A DNA stretch of 16,922 nt from Methanobacteriota archaeon (lineage in GTDB: Archaea; Methanobacteriota; Methanobacteria; Methanobacteriales; Methanobacteriaceae): contig JAEYQZ010000085.1 of NCBI GenBank assembly GCA_023409695.1, forward strand, positions 1 to 16,922, given 5' to 3'. Positions 6,794 to 14,165 of this stretch are shown piece by piece. A program made the translations under genes and the position numbers. Under the pieces are notes generated by a model. That model made no database searches and was not told the origin of the DNA. It saw nothing but the letters and a program-made list of their open reading frames with translations. Every line of letters begins with the position of its first letter. Position 1 is the stretch's first letter.

Positions 6794-7943
6794 CATAGCT
6801 ATACTTATTTTACTGGCACTGGCCATGTATCCATTTGGAAATATTGTGGGAAGTTATTGTCCACAACAAGGGCCAACAGAAATCACCGCTTTGAGTATAG
6901 GGGATACAGTTATAGCAGGAACTCAGGTTACAGATGATAGTAAAATCAGAAAGGTTCCTTTACTTTATCATCCGGAATACTTAGGCTATTATATAAGTAA
7001 CATGGAATTTTTAGATGTTATTGATGCTGTGGTTACTGGTACTGTTAAGATACCAACTGATCAGCTTACAGGCAACGGTATATCCAAAGAAGGAGCTGCA
7101 CAGGGATTCACTGGTCCTGGAATTTTAGCGGTCACAGATAATAAATTGACTGTTACCTATCCTGGTAATTTTGTTTATGGATATAAAACTCCTTATACAT
7201 TTGGAGTTAAGACAAATGACGGCTTGAAAATAATGGAAGGAAAAAATACTATAAAAGTGGTGCCTTACGACCAGATTAATAATAATACCGTGCCTCATAA
7301 CTATGCAAGCGTAGATACCATTAAAGACTGGTATAAAAGCGCCAGTAATGGGGATAGTATGACACTGGATTATGCAATTTCCAGATTCAACGATGGAAGG
7401 AATTTAGTTACACCTGGAAATATTCAATCTTTCTTTGGAGTTAACGTGCTGAATTATATGGAAAGCTATCCTTCAGGAAGGCCGATAGAGGTTTATACAA
7501 CATCTGTGACTGAAAAGGTTATTGGAACTGGGGCAGATACAGTTGGTTATTATGCAGAGTATGATAACGCTAAAAGGGCATATAATGCACATTCTTTTGC
7601 AGAAGCATGGGATGGAACCATAATTCCACCACATACAACTTCATCAGGAAAGGAAACTGTAGGATTTGCAAGAGTTCCTGATCCAACTGTTTCAGCAGGA
7701 TGGGTATCTCACGGTGTTTGCCCTGCAGCAAGGTCATTAAGGGGCGCATTATATAATGCAGGATTAGGACTGCCCGTTGGTATGCAATCCGGAGAGTACG
7801 CAGTAAAATTAGGATATAACCCTGCTACGGGCATAACAGTCACAAATACTAAGGATTACCCAATTAAAATAGTAATGTGGACTGAAGGAACTGGAACCAG
7901 TATGCACATATACAGTAAGGTCATTGAACTTGTTCCCAATTGA
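6774..7943 (+). CDS. Membrane-anchored exported protein with VanW-like C-terminus
   Basis: No family is recognised with certainty. The 389-residue protein begins with a short basic and polar stretch, then one hydrophobic segment (about 6-20, IAILILLALAMYPFG), so it is probably anchored in the membrane with the rest outside. The middle is rich in Gly, Thr, Tyr and Asn, typical of extracytoplasmic beta structure. The C-terminal part, with HGVCPAARSLRGALYNAGL (313-331) followed by NPATGITVTNTKDYPIKI (349-366), resembles in order and spacing the VanW domain, where a GGGxCQ...TLYNAA motif precedes a 'DLKFxNxTxxPI' segment; the resemblance is my inference. The only start that keeps the hydrophobic segment is TTG at 6774, inside the end of the MurT-like gene. 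An ATG at 6825 would remove the segment. Translational coupling is likely. Placement beside pseudomurein ligases suggests a cell-wall role. Confidence 0.75.
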   Translation: MGNSKINIAILILLALAMYPFGNIVGSYCPQQGPTEITALSIGDTVIAGTQVTDDSKIRKVPLLYHPEYLGYYISNMEFLDVIDAVVTGTVKIPTDQLTGNGISKEGAAQGFTGPGILAVTDNKLTVTYPGNFVYGYKTPYTFGVKTNDGLKIMEGKNTIKVVPYDQINNNTVPHNYASVDTIKDWYKSASNGDSMTLDYAISRFNDGRNLVTPGNIQSFFGVNVLNYMESYPSGRPIEVYTTSVTEKVIGTGADTVGYYAEYDNAKRAYNAHSFAEAWDGTIIPPHTTSSGKETVGFARVPDPTVSAGWVSHGVCPAARSLRGALYNAGLGLPVGMQSGEYAVKLGYNPATGITVTNTKDYPIKIVMWTEGTGTSMHIYSKVIELVPN

Positions 7944-7946
7944 TTT

Positions 7947-7988
7947 AAAGGAATAATATAAATCTTCCTTTCTTTCTTTCTTTTTATT
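7947..7988 (+). terminator. Hairpin and T-tract terminator of the cell-wall operon
   Basis: AAAGGAA (7947-7953) and TTCCTTT (7965-7971) form a 7-bp stem with an 11-base loop, followed by a long pyrimidine tract with T runs up to 7988. It starts 4 bases after the stop of the VanW-like gene. Confidence 0.65.
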
Positions 7989-8012
7989 TATGGCCTTTAA
8001 ATTTCATATTTC

Positions 8013-8021
8013 TATATTTAA
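8013..8021 (+). promoter_or_regulatory. Candidate TATA box of the nucleotidyltransferase gene
   Basis: TATATTTAA lies about 46 bases before ATG 8063 and would put transcription start near 8043. Together with the terminator upstream it suggests that the nucleotidyltransferase is transcribed separately from the Mur ligases. Confidence 0.4.
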
Positions 8022-8062
8022 TAGAATGAATAACTTATTTGTAATATTTAAATGTGATTTGA

Positions 8063-8728
8063 ATGGTATCAGCAATTATAACTGCGGCAGGCAGAAATAG
8101 GCGGATGAGAACTGATTTAAAATCTCGTGGAATGGAAATTAGGCATAAACTTCTTCTCAGCTTCCATGGAAATCCAATAATATTACAAACGCTTCAAAAT
8201 ACTTTAAATGCAGGTGTCGATGAATGTATAATTGTTTTAGGGCACTTCAGTGATGAAATAATATCTGTATTGGATGAATTCGACGATGAAAGGGTTAGAA
8301 TAGTTATAAATCCGGAAATTGATGTTGAATTATCTGAATCTCTTTTAAATGGAATTAAAAAGGCTGAAGATGATTTTTGCCTTTGTGTTGCAGCGGATCA
8401 GCCTACTGTATCTGCTGAGACTTTTAAAAATATTATAGAAGGGGTATTTAATAGCCAAGAACCAGAAAATACAGTTTCAATTCTTGCAAGAGGAAAATCT
8501 GGATATTTAAATACTGCAAAAGGCCTTGGAATGCCCTTTGCATGCCGTGCTGATATTTTAAAGAAATATTTAACCGAAAATAAAGATAATTTGAACCCAA
8601 TTTTGAGGAAAATGGTTAAAGATGGTATTAAACTTTACGGAGTCACTCCTCATGATGATACAGAACTTTTAAATATCAATGAGTATGAAGATTACCTCAA
8701 TATCCTGGAAAAAAATATTTCTGGTTAA
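8063..8728 (+). CDS. MobA-like nucleotidyltransferase (NTP_transf_3 type)
   Basis: A 221-residue enzyme of the MobA/MocA-like nucleotidyltransferase group, which transfers a nucleotide from an NTP to an acceptor. Seen in the sequence: the NTP-binding start AIITAAGRNRRM (4-15), SESLLNGIKKA (91-101), the metal-site segment VAADQPTVS (109-117), GLGMPFACR (154-162) and the C-terminal LLNINEYEDY (202-211), which is typical of this group ('xDINTxxDY'). The length fits the family. The start is supported by a GTGATTT ribosome binding site just upstream. Relatives act on molybdopterin or on sugar phosphates, and several are of unknown substrate. The position after pseudomurein ligases leaves open a role in making a nucleotide-activated wall precursor. 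Cofactor maturation is equally possible. Confidence 0.85.
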   Translation: MVSAIITAAGRNRRMRTDLKSRGMEIRHKLLLSFHGNPIILQTLQNTLNAGVDECIIVLGHFSDEIISVLDEFDDERVRIVINPEIDVELSESLLNGIKKAEDDFCLCVAADQPTVSAETFKNIIEGVFNSQEPENTVSILARGKSGYLNTAKGLGMPFACRADILKKYLTENKDNLNPILRKMVKDGIKLYGVTPHDDTELLNINEYEDYLNILEKNISG

Positions 8729-8789
8729 TTAACATTGTATCACAAATATTATTTTAATTATCAAAATCAAATAATATAATGGTGCCCAA

Positions 8790-10352
8790 ATGTTTCGTGC
8801 GACAGATTTATCCAAAGGATTGAAGCTTTATTTTCCTATTTTCGCTGTTTTTGTAGCAGTGTTTTCAACAATTTTATATATTTATTCTCCTTTATTTACT
8901 TATACTTCAATTGACAGTGTTAGATTTACTTTGACTGCAGTGGTTGAAGGTGAAGCCACTATCATTGCACTTGTTGTAACTTTGAGCTTGATTGTCCTTC
9001 AACTTACAGCTTCTTCTTATTCTACGCGGGTTATAGATATATTTAAAAAATCCCCTGCGATCTGGATAGTTGTAGGGACTTATATTGCTGCTATTGGTTA
9101 TGCATTAACTGTACTGTATTTTATAGACTTTATTTATTCTATTAGCCTTCTATATTTCGATATTGTGGTATGGGCTGCCTATTTTCTGGCTATTTTTGCA
9201 CTTGGTTCATTAATACCTTATCTTTTAGGATCTATAGAGATTATGAAGTCTTCAACAGTAATAGATAGATTTGCCGAAAGGATAACAAGTGAAAATATTT
9301 TAGCTGGTGTACAGGAATCTGAAAAAATTCTTGGGGCGAATTCAAATGATATTAGCTATTCTTATATTTATTCAGATATAATGCGGCCGGTTATTGACAC
9401 GGAAAGCGATCCAGTACAACCTGTAATTGATATTATACACAGCTCCATGATGAAATACGATTATGGAACAATGAGGTATGGATTGAATGTACTGGAAGAT
9501 TATATGATTGCTACACTTAAAAATGGACGATTTGAACGGGAAGAAGGGATTGTAGTAAAGCACATATTTACACATCTGGAAAAGGTTGGAAAATTAGCAG
9601 CAAGCCGTGATGACGAAGACTCTGTTATGGAAGTAATAATCACAATATATCTAATTGGAAAAACTGCAATGGAGAATAAAATTGAGAGTGTAGTGGGTGA
9701 AGCAGTTAATTCAATTAAAAACATTGGTAGACTGGCTATAAATCGTGAGATGATTGATATAAGGACAGCGGTAACTGATTTAATAGGCGAAATTGGTAGG
9801 GGTGCTGCTCAAAATGAACTTGATTTTGCAACCAGTGTAGCAGTTAATTCACTTGGAATTATTGCTATAGAATCTGCTAAGCATGCCCAACGTGGACTGG
9901 AAGAAACAGTTTGGATGGGGGGAACAATCTACGGCATCGGGAAGTTGGCAATAAATCAAAAATTGGAGCAGTCGGTTTCCAGTGCAGTAAATTCCATGGG
10001 GAATATGGGAAGATATACAGCAAGAAATGATCTCCCTAAAACTACCATAAGAATCGTGAATTATCTATCTAATTTGGGCATAGCTGCTTTAGAATCTGAA
10101 TTTAGCAAAAATACAAATGATGTAGCTGAATATCTGTGGGAAATTGGGAGGATAGCTGTATGGAGCGAATTAAGCGTTTTAGCTGCCCATAGTATATTAA
10201 AACATGCCAAAGAATCCCTTGAAAATATAAGAAAAAGAGCAAAGGAATTGGAGATTAAAGAAACAAGCTTAGCTGCACAATCCTCCTTAGAAAAAATTAA
10301 TAAACTGATAAAGGAAAAAATCATTCATGATGAAAGAAAGGGTAAGGTATAA
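8790..10352 (+). CDS. DUF2254-like membrane protein with 23-residue helical repeats
   Basis: Function unknown. Four membrane segments are visible in the 520-residue protein at about 12-33, 56-74, 90-113 and 121-147. The second is followed by LQLTASSYSTRVIDIFKKSP (70-89), which resembles the ALQLASSQFSPR region of DUF2254 proteins. A soluble part follows, with DPVQPVIDII (207-216) and MKYDYGTMRYGL (221-232). From about 260 to 470 the protein is a regular array. A glycine after a hydrophobic residue, often as IGK/IGR followed by A, recurs at 267, 290, 313, 336, 356, 384, 407, 430 and 453, a 23-residue spacing broken only around 356. The C-terminus (470-520) is charged and helical. GGTG at 8781-8784 supports ATG 8790. 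A shorter paralogue follows 57 bases downstream, and the pair is probably co-transcribed. Confidence 0.85.
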   Translation: MFRATDLSKGLKLYFPIFAVFVAVFSTILYIYSPLFTYTSIDSVRFTLTAVVEGEATIIALVVTLSLIVLQLTASSYSTRVIDIFKKSPAIWIVVGTYIAAIGYALTVLYFIDFIYSISLLYFDIVVWAAYFLAIFALGSLIPYLLGSIEIMKSSTVIDRFAERITSENILAGVQESEKILGANSNDISYSYIYSDIMRPVIDTESDPVQPVIDIIHSSMMKYDYGTMRYGLNVLEDYMIATLKNGRFEREEGIVVKHIFTHLEKVGKLAASRDDEDSVMEVIITIYLIGKTAMENKIESVVGEAVNSIKNIGRLAINREMIDIRTAVTDLIGEIGRGAAQNELDFATSVAVNSLGIIAIESAKHAQRGLEETVWMGGTIYGIGKLAINQKLEQSVSSAVNSMGNMGRYTARNDLPKTTIRIVNYLSNLGIAALESEFSKNTNDVAEYLWEIGRIAVWSELSVLAAHSILKHAKESLENIRKRAKELEIKETSLAAQSSLEKINKLIKEKIIHDERKGKV

Positions 10353-10409
10353 AAATTTAGATTGCAGTTTAGAGAAAATAAAGTGCTTTATAATGAACTA
10401 TAATAATAT

Positions 10410-11219
10410 ATGGTGCTTAAAGTTTCATTTAAAAATGATTGGTTGCGTGGATTGACGATTTATTTAGTTATTTTTGTAATGGTTACAATGGTTTCATACC
10501 TTTTCTTTTATCATTTTAAGCTACTTTATACAGATGTAGACAGTGCCAGATATATATTGAGCTCCCTTATTGAAAGCGAAGCTACTATTTTGGCTATAGT
10601 CGTTACTTTAAGTCTAGTAGCAGTACAGCTTGCTGCATCGTCTTCTTCAAGAGTAATTGATATCTTTAAAAGAACTCCAGATCTCTGGGTTTTGATTGTG
10701 GTTTACATTTTTGCCATAGCATATTGTGTAACTTTACTGAAACTCATAGTTGACACTCAAAACAGGATTTCAGACCTTGAAAATTACATTCTTTTTGCAT
10801 ATTACATCAGCATGTTTGCATTTATAGCGCTGATACCGTATATGTGGAATATTTTAGACCTTATGAAGCCTTCTGTTGTAATTGGCAAACTTACAGAAAG
10901 AATTACCGAAAAAAATGTTTTAACAGCTGCCAGTGCAGATGGGAAATTAATAGAAAAAGATGATCCTATACAGCCAATTATTGATATCATGAATGCATCA
11001 TTGATGAAATATGATTATGGAACATTCCGAGAAGGTCTAAGGGCAATTTGGAATTCTACAACCAGTATGCTGGATAAAAATCAGGATAAAAATGAAAAAG
11101 AAAAGATAGTTAAACATGTTTTATATCATCTTGAAACCGTTAAAAGATTAACTGCCGAATCTAATGAGAGTAAGTTAGTTGATGAAGTGATTGTTGATAT
11201 TAAAAAGAAGTATACTTAA
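10410..11219 (+). CDS. Short DUF2254-like membrane protein, paralogue of the upstream gene
   Basis: A 269-residue membrane protein clearly paralogous to the preceding gene product. The shared core is SEATILAIVVTLSLVAVQLA (56-75), RVIDIFKRTP (81-90), DDPIQPIIDIM (184-194) and LMKYDYGTFREGL (198-210). It has four membrane segments at about 14-35, 58-77, 92-114 and 126-146. The paralogue's repeat array is missing: this protein ends after the segment HLETVKRLTAESNESKLVDEVI's counterpart of the first repeat, so it is a natural short form or a product of loss after duplication. The bases around the start (ATGGTGC) are also shared with those just before the upstream gene, where GGTG is the ribosome binding site. 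The true start may therefore be ATG 10410 or GTG 10413. Function unknown. Confidence 0.82.
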   Translation: MVLKVSFKNDWLRGLTIYLVIFVMVTMVSYLFFYHFKLLYTDVDSARYILSSLIESEATILAIVVTLSLVAVQLAASSSSRVIDIFKRTPDLWVLIVVYIFAIAYCVTLLKLIVDTQNRISDLENYILFAYYISMFAFIALIPYMWNILDLMKPSVVIGKLTERITEKNVLTAASADGKLIEKDDPIQPIIDIMNASLMKYDYGTFREGLRAIWNSTTSMLDKNQDKNEKEKIVKHVLYHLETVKRLTAESNESKLVDEVIVDIKKKYT

Positions 11220-11252
11220 CCAGGTTTAAATACAGGCAGAATAGAGAAAAAT

Positions 11253-11280
11253 AAAAAAGTAATGGAGTATACTTATTTTT
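11253..11280. terminator. Bidirectional terminator between convergent genes
   Basis: AAGTA (11257-11261) and TACTT (11270-11274) form a short stem flanked by A-runs on the left and T-runs on the right, giving a T-tract when read in either direction. It lies between the plus-strand membrane protein gene and the minus-strand 66-residue gene, and includes the stop codon of the latter. Confidence 0.45.
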
Positions 11281-11473
11281 CTAAACTGTCTTCCAACATC
11301 TCAAATCGTTCTTGCAGTTCTTCCTCTGCTTTTCCAAGTTTGGTTACCAGTTTTAGTATGTTGTCCATCCAGACCATCATCATTTCCTGATCTGCCACAT
11401 TTTTGTATTTTTCCATTTTTGCATCCAGTTCTTTAGCCTCATCCAATATTTCGAATATTTTTGTTTCGGCCAT
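11273..11473 (-). CDS. Small helical (coiled-coil) protein of unknown function
   Basis: A 66-residue acidic protein that appears almost wholly alpha-helical, with heptad-like hydrophobic spacing at 5-22 and 37-63 and a methionine-rich middle (EMMMVWMDNI, 30-39). Two helices joined near residues 26-32 would make a helical hairpin. A GGGGGAT ribosome binding site lies 3 bases before ATG 11473 on the minus strand, which supports a real gene. The DUF169 gene ends 32 bases upstream on the same strand, so the two are probably one transcript. I do not recognise a family. Confidence 0.7.
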   Translation of the reverse strand: MAETKIFEILDEAKELDAKMEKYKNVADQEMMMVWMDNILKLVTKLGKAEEELQERFEMLEDSLEK

Positions 11474-11505
11474 ATAATCCCCCTAAGCGGTTACTTATTG
11501 AGTTA

Positions 11506-12195
11506 TTATTTCATAGATACAAGTGCAGTTACAACGCACCCTATATTTTCGCCGTTCATGCCCACAATTACTTCTTCTTCTTTTATACCTGCAAATTTCC
11601 TTGAACCACTGCATCCAAGGGTGAAATTCGCGGTATTTTGGGTGAACGGACCAGCCACAGCATCAGCACATACAGACTGAATTCCTGAAAAGCTTGCTTC
11701 TACTCTTCCTCCGCGGGTATAAACCATAGCCTGAGCAAGTTTCATTGCCTGAGCAGGTTTACATATCACTACAATTACATCTGGATCAAATTTAATGTTC
11801 TCGAGGGGTGCATAGATTATAGCTTTCATCATAGGGTCTATTTTGGGAATGTCTTCCATTGTACGTTTTGCAGATCCGAGACTTTTGAATCTGCCCAAAC
11901 TTTGATAAAATTCACCGGTTTTTATCTTTTCTGGAGTTTCCATAAGTCCAATCGCAGCTGATCCACCTTTACACAGTTGTTCTTCGCTTGTTGCATAGAA
12001 CGTAGCACCTTGAGCTGCTTTTTGAACCATTTCACAGTGCCTTATATTTTCATCTATTTTTTCTATTCCCTCTGGAATGTCTTCTTCTCTTAAAATGAAT
12101 TTTATTGCCACTGGAGATTTATCTAAACCTAGTTTTTCTTTAAGTTCCCTGGATATCATATCGTATCCTTCTACTTCGCAAGTGCCTTCTGCCAT
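11506..12195 (-). CDS. DUF169 family protein
   Basis: A 229-residue protein of the DUF169 family, common in methanogens and of unknown function. Family signs are SPVAIKFI (27-34), a cysteine followed by GGSAAIGL (C75 to 84), RGGRVEASFSGIQSVCADAV (161-180, with C176) and LGCSGSRKF (193-201, with C195). Several conserved cysteines (C54, C75, C176, C195) suggest that it may bind a metal or cofactor, but this is inference. A GTG at 12204 would add three residues, but it lies within the GGTGA ribosome binding site (12201-12205 region) that serves ATG 12195, so the ATG is chosen. The small helical gene follows directly. Confidence 0.9.
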   Translation of the reverse strand: MAEGTCEVEGYDMISRELKEKLGLDKSPVAIKFILREEDIPEGIEKIDENIRHCEMVQKAAQGATFYATSEEQLCKGGSAAIGLMETPEKIKTGEFYQSLGRFKSLGSAKRTMEDIPKIDPMMKAIIYAPLENIKFDPDVIVVICKPAQAMKLAQAMVYTRGGRVEASFSGIQSVCADAVAGPFTQNTANFTLGCSGSRKFAGIKEEEVIVGMNGENIGCVVTALVSMK

Positions 12196-12488
12196 GTTTT
12201 TCACCGTTTTTATTATATTATTTAAATTATTTATTTTTATTTGAAATTCTCTTTAAAATATAATATAAGTAAAAAATAATATAGATTTTTGTTTAGTATA
12301 AGGACACATATTGGCATATTTGGATAATTAAAAATAATAAACATCAATAAATTGTAAATCAATATTAATTAAGTTGGTATTTAGCTATTAATGATATTTT
12401 AAAAGAAAAACAGGTTTATAAAACTTTAGTGTATCCAATCCTGTTATAAAAATATGAAAAAAGCATATTTACCTAAAAATAAGTAATT
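12196..12488. other. AT-rich intergenic region
   Basis: No gene seen. On the minus strand the left part should hold the DUF169 promoter (a TATA-like stretch lies near 12255-12272). The right part, just after the GGGP synthase stop, has T-rich runs when read on the minus strand (about 12448-12480) that could end that transcript. AACAGG (12409-12414) and CCTGTT (12440-12445) form a loose inverted repeat of uncertain meaning. Confidence 0.4.
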
Positions 12489-13226
12489 TTAAGCTGATTT
12501 AATTCCACTAACCAGCTCTTCAATTTTATTTTTGACATTAGAGCTATCTTCAACTACAGTTCCAGTCACGATGATATCTGCTCCAGCTTTTGCAACTTTT
12601 GCAGCTGTTTCTCCATCGCGTATTCCTCCACCGACAATTACAATTATATCTGTCATTTTTTTGACCCCTGCAATCATCTGTTCTGGAATATGTTCATTAG
12701 CTCCAGAACCCGCTTCGAGATAGATTATTTTCATTCCAAGGCATTCTGCAGCCATTGCATATGCTACTGCCAGATCTGGTTTGTTCCTCGGAATTAATTT
12801 AGCATCCCCAACCCATCCAACAGTTCCGCCGGGTTCAACAACAAGATAACCCATAGAAAGGATTTCTACATCCATTTTTTTAATACCGGGAGCTGCTAAC
12901 GCTTGAGCACCTATTATCCAGTATGGATTTGCTGAATTTAGAAGACTCATAAAAAATATGGCATCTGCATGTTTGCTTACGCCGCTTATATTGCCTGGAA
13001 AAAGAATAACAGGAACATCGACATTTTCACGCAGCGCTTTTGCAGTTGCATCGAGTTCTTCAGGTTCTGTTGTGGATCCGCCAAGCATTATTCCATCGCT
13101 GCCGCCTGCAATTGCTTCTTTAGCTATTCTGACAGCTTCCTCTGGGCTTTGCTCTTCAGGATCTAAAAGTGTTAAGTGTAATTTATGATCCTCAAGTGTA
13201 GTTCTAATGTAATTTTCGACATTCAT
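12489..13226 (-). CDS. Geranylgeranylglyceryl phosphate synthase (group II)
   Basis: This prenyltransferase joins geranylgeranyl diphosphate to sn-glycerol-1-phosphate, the first committed step of archaeal ether-lipid synthesis. The 245-residue TIM barrel shows the Mg-site start LTLLDPEEQ (18-26, D22), GIMLGGSTTE (45-54), ILFPGN (74-79), FFMSLLNS..NPYWIIGAQA (91-109), EPGGTVGWVG (131-140), the YLEAGSGA phosphate loop (169-176) and VGGGIRDGE (198-206) with TGT (221-223). Four possible starts lie close together (TTG 13238, ATG 13235, ATG 13232, ATG 13226). I chose 13226 because the protein then begins MNVENYI, as usual in relatives, and the TGATGAT upstream could pair weakly with the ribosome. 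Confidence 0.96.
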   Translation of the reverse strand: MNVENYIRTTLEDHKLHLTLLDPEEQSPEEAVRIAKEAIAGGSDGIMLGGSTTEPEELDATAKALRENVDVPVILFPGNISGVSKHADAIFFMSLLNSANPYWIIGAQALAAPGIKKMDVEILSMGYLVVEPGGTVGWVGDAKLIPRNKPDLAVAYAMAAECLGMKIIYLEAGSGANEHIPEQMIAGVKKMTDIIVIVGGGIRDGETAAKVAKAGADIIVTGTVVEDSSNVKNKIEELVSGIKSA

Positions 13227-13262
13227 TAGCATCATCAAGAAAATAGTTAATTAAGTTAAATA

Positions 13263-13280
13263 GATGTTATAAATATAAAT
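13263..13280 (-). promoter_or_regulatory. TATA box of the GGGP synthase gene
   Basis: On the minus strand, ATTTATATTTATAAC lies about 45 bases before ATG 13226 and predicts a start of transcription near 13248 with a short leader. Confidence 0.5.
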
Positions 13281-13299
13281 GGGAGATTATATACTCCCA
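13280..13299. repeat. Inverted repeat (hairpin) between eL40 and GGGP synthase genes
   Basis: TGGGAG (13280-13285) and CTCCCA (13294-13299) form a perfect 6-bp inverted repeat around an 8-base TATA-like centre. It sits 23 bases after the eL40 stop and directly upstream of the TATA box of the next gene, so it may be a terminator hairpin or a protein-binding palindrome. Confidence 0.5.
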
Positions 13300-13321
13300 A
13301 ATTGAACTTTAAGGAATTTAT

Positions 13322-13468
13322 TTATCCCCTTGGTTCTTTAGCTTTTGGTCTTAGACCTTTGTATCCGCACTTTCTGCATACTTTTGCAGTTGGTGGGTTT
13401 CTTGCGTTACATTTTAAGCATATTTTGATATTGAATATTCTATTTTCTGCTTCTTCAAATCTAGCCAT
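13322..13468 (-). CDS. rpl40e: Large-subunit ribosomal protein eL40
   Basis: A 48-residue zinc-binding ribosomal protein of the 50S subunit, with the usual archaeal length. The sequence begins MARFEEAENRIFNIKIC and has the Cys4 zinc site C17-x2-C20 and C31-x2-C34, followed by a basic tail ending RPKAKEPRG. A strong GGAGG ribosome binding site lies 6 bases upstream of ATG 13468 on the minus strand. It is downstream of tsr3 on the same strand, an arrangement that fits related ribosome functions. Confidence 0.97.
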   Translation of the reverse strand: MARFEEAENRIFNIKICLKCNARNPPTAKVCRKCGYKGLRPKAKEPRG

Positions 13469-13533
13469 TATTAGCCTCCTTTATCATCTGTTTTAACACA
13501 GTTTAAAATTGAGTTCTTGATATACTCGTTAGT

Positions 13534-13552
13534 TTATTTTTATATAAATATA
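13534..13552 (-). promoter_or_regulatory. Candidate TATA box of the eL40 gene
   Basis: A TATA-rich stretch (AAATATATTTATATAAAA on the minus strand) lies about 70-80 bases upstream of ATG 13468, just after the tsr3 stop. It suggests that the eL40 gene can be transcribed from its own promoter as well as from that of tsr3. Confidence 0.4.
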
Positions 13553-13555
13553 TTT

Positions 13556-14062
13556 TTAACTTATATATTCATTTTGAATTTCTACAACTTCTAAACTGCT
13601 TTTAGCTTTAGAATACCTTTCTAAAAGCTCTTCATTGAGCGTTAGAAAATGTGGTCCCCACTTGAACCCCGACATAATATCGGTAGCTATATCTTTAAAT
13701 CCAATTATATAAAAACTTGCTGCAATTGCTTCGGCAGTAGATAATATACATGGCTTTCCATAATTGGTGGGATTTGCAGCAATCATGAAAGGCAGTGATC
13801 TGCTGTTTTTGCCTGTTTTTAGCCTATAAGGGACTTTATCTAACCTTTTCCAGGAACAATCAAGTCCTACAAGTCCTTTTTCCATTATTATTTCCCTATC
13901 TTCAACAGATAATGCTTTTGGGGAGTATGGATCTAAAACAATTGCACTGGTAGGTAATTGATTTAATTTTGTGACTACTTTAACTTTTCCCTGTTTTCCA
14001 AGTTTAACTGTAGTACATTTTTTTCTGTCGCACTCTTCTGCATGATAAACAACGATTTTCAT
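13556..14062 (-). CDS. tsr3: 18S/16S rRNA aminocarboxypropyltransferase Tsr3 (DUF367)
   Basis: Tsr3 transfers the aminocarboxypropyl group of S-adenosylmethionine to a hypermodified uridine in small-subunit rRNA. The 168-residue protein has an N-terminal RLI-like region (YHAEECDRKKCT, 6-17), the LDPYSPKALS segment (43-52), GLDCSWKR (66-73) and the family signature LPFMIAANPTNYGKP (90-104) with LSTAEAIAA (108-116). A TTG at 14068 would add two residues. ATG 14062 gives the normal MKIVVYHAEEC beginning and is chosen. The ribosome binding site is weak. It lies upstream of the eL40 gene, on the same strand. Confidence 0.95.
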   Translation of the reverse strand: MKIVVYHAEECDRKKCTTVKLGKQGKVKVVTKLNQLPTSAIVLDPYSPKALSVEDREIIMEKGLVGLDCSWKRLDKVPYRLKTGKNSRSLPFMIAANPTNYGKPCILSTAEAIAASFYIIGFKDIATDIMSGFKWGPHFLTLNEELLERYSKAKSSLEVVEIQNEYIS

Positions 14063-14165
14063 TTTCAAAACACATTTAATATTATTTTAGCTAACAGTTT
14101 TTTTTATTTTAAGTTTGAATTCAAAAACAAAAGACATTACTAGTTATGATTTTTTGTTATATTAA

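Noticed and set aside
12409..12445. AACAGG...CCTGTT inverted repeat between the DUF169 and GGGP synthase genes
   Set aside because: The arms are only 6 bases and 25 bases apart, with no clear relation to a promoter; it may be chance.
13302..13496. Plus-strand frame of 64 codons over the eL40 gene
   Set aside because: The minus strand encodes a complete eL40 with a zinc site and a strong ribosome binding site, which explains the sequence.
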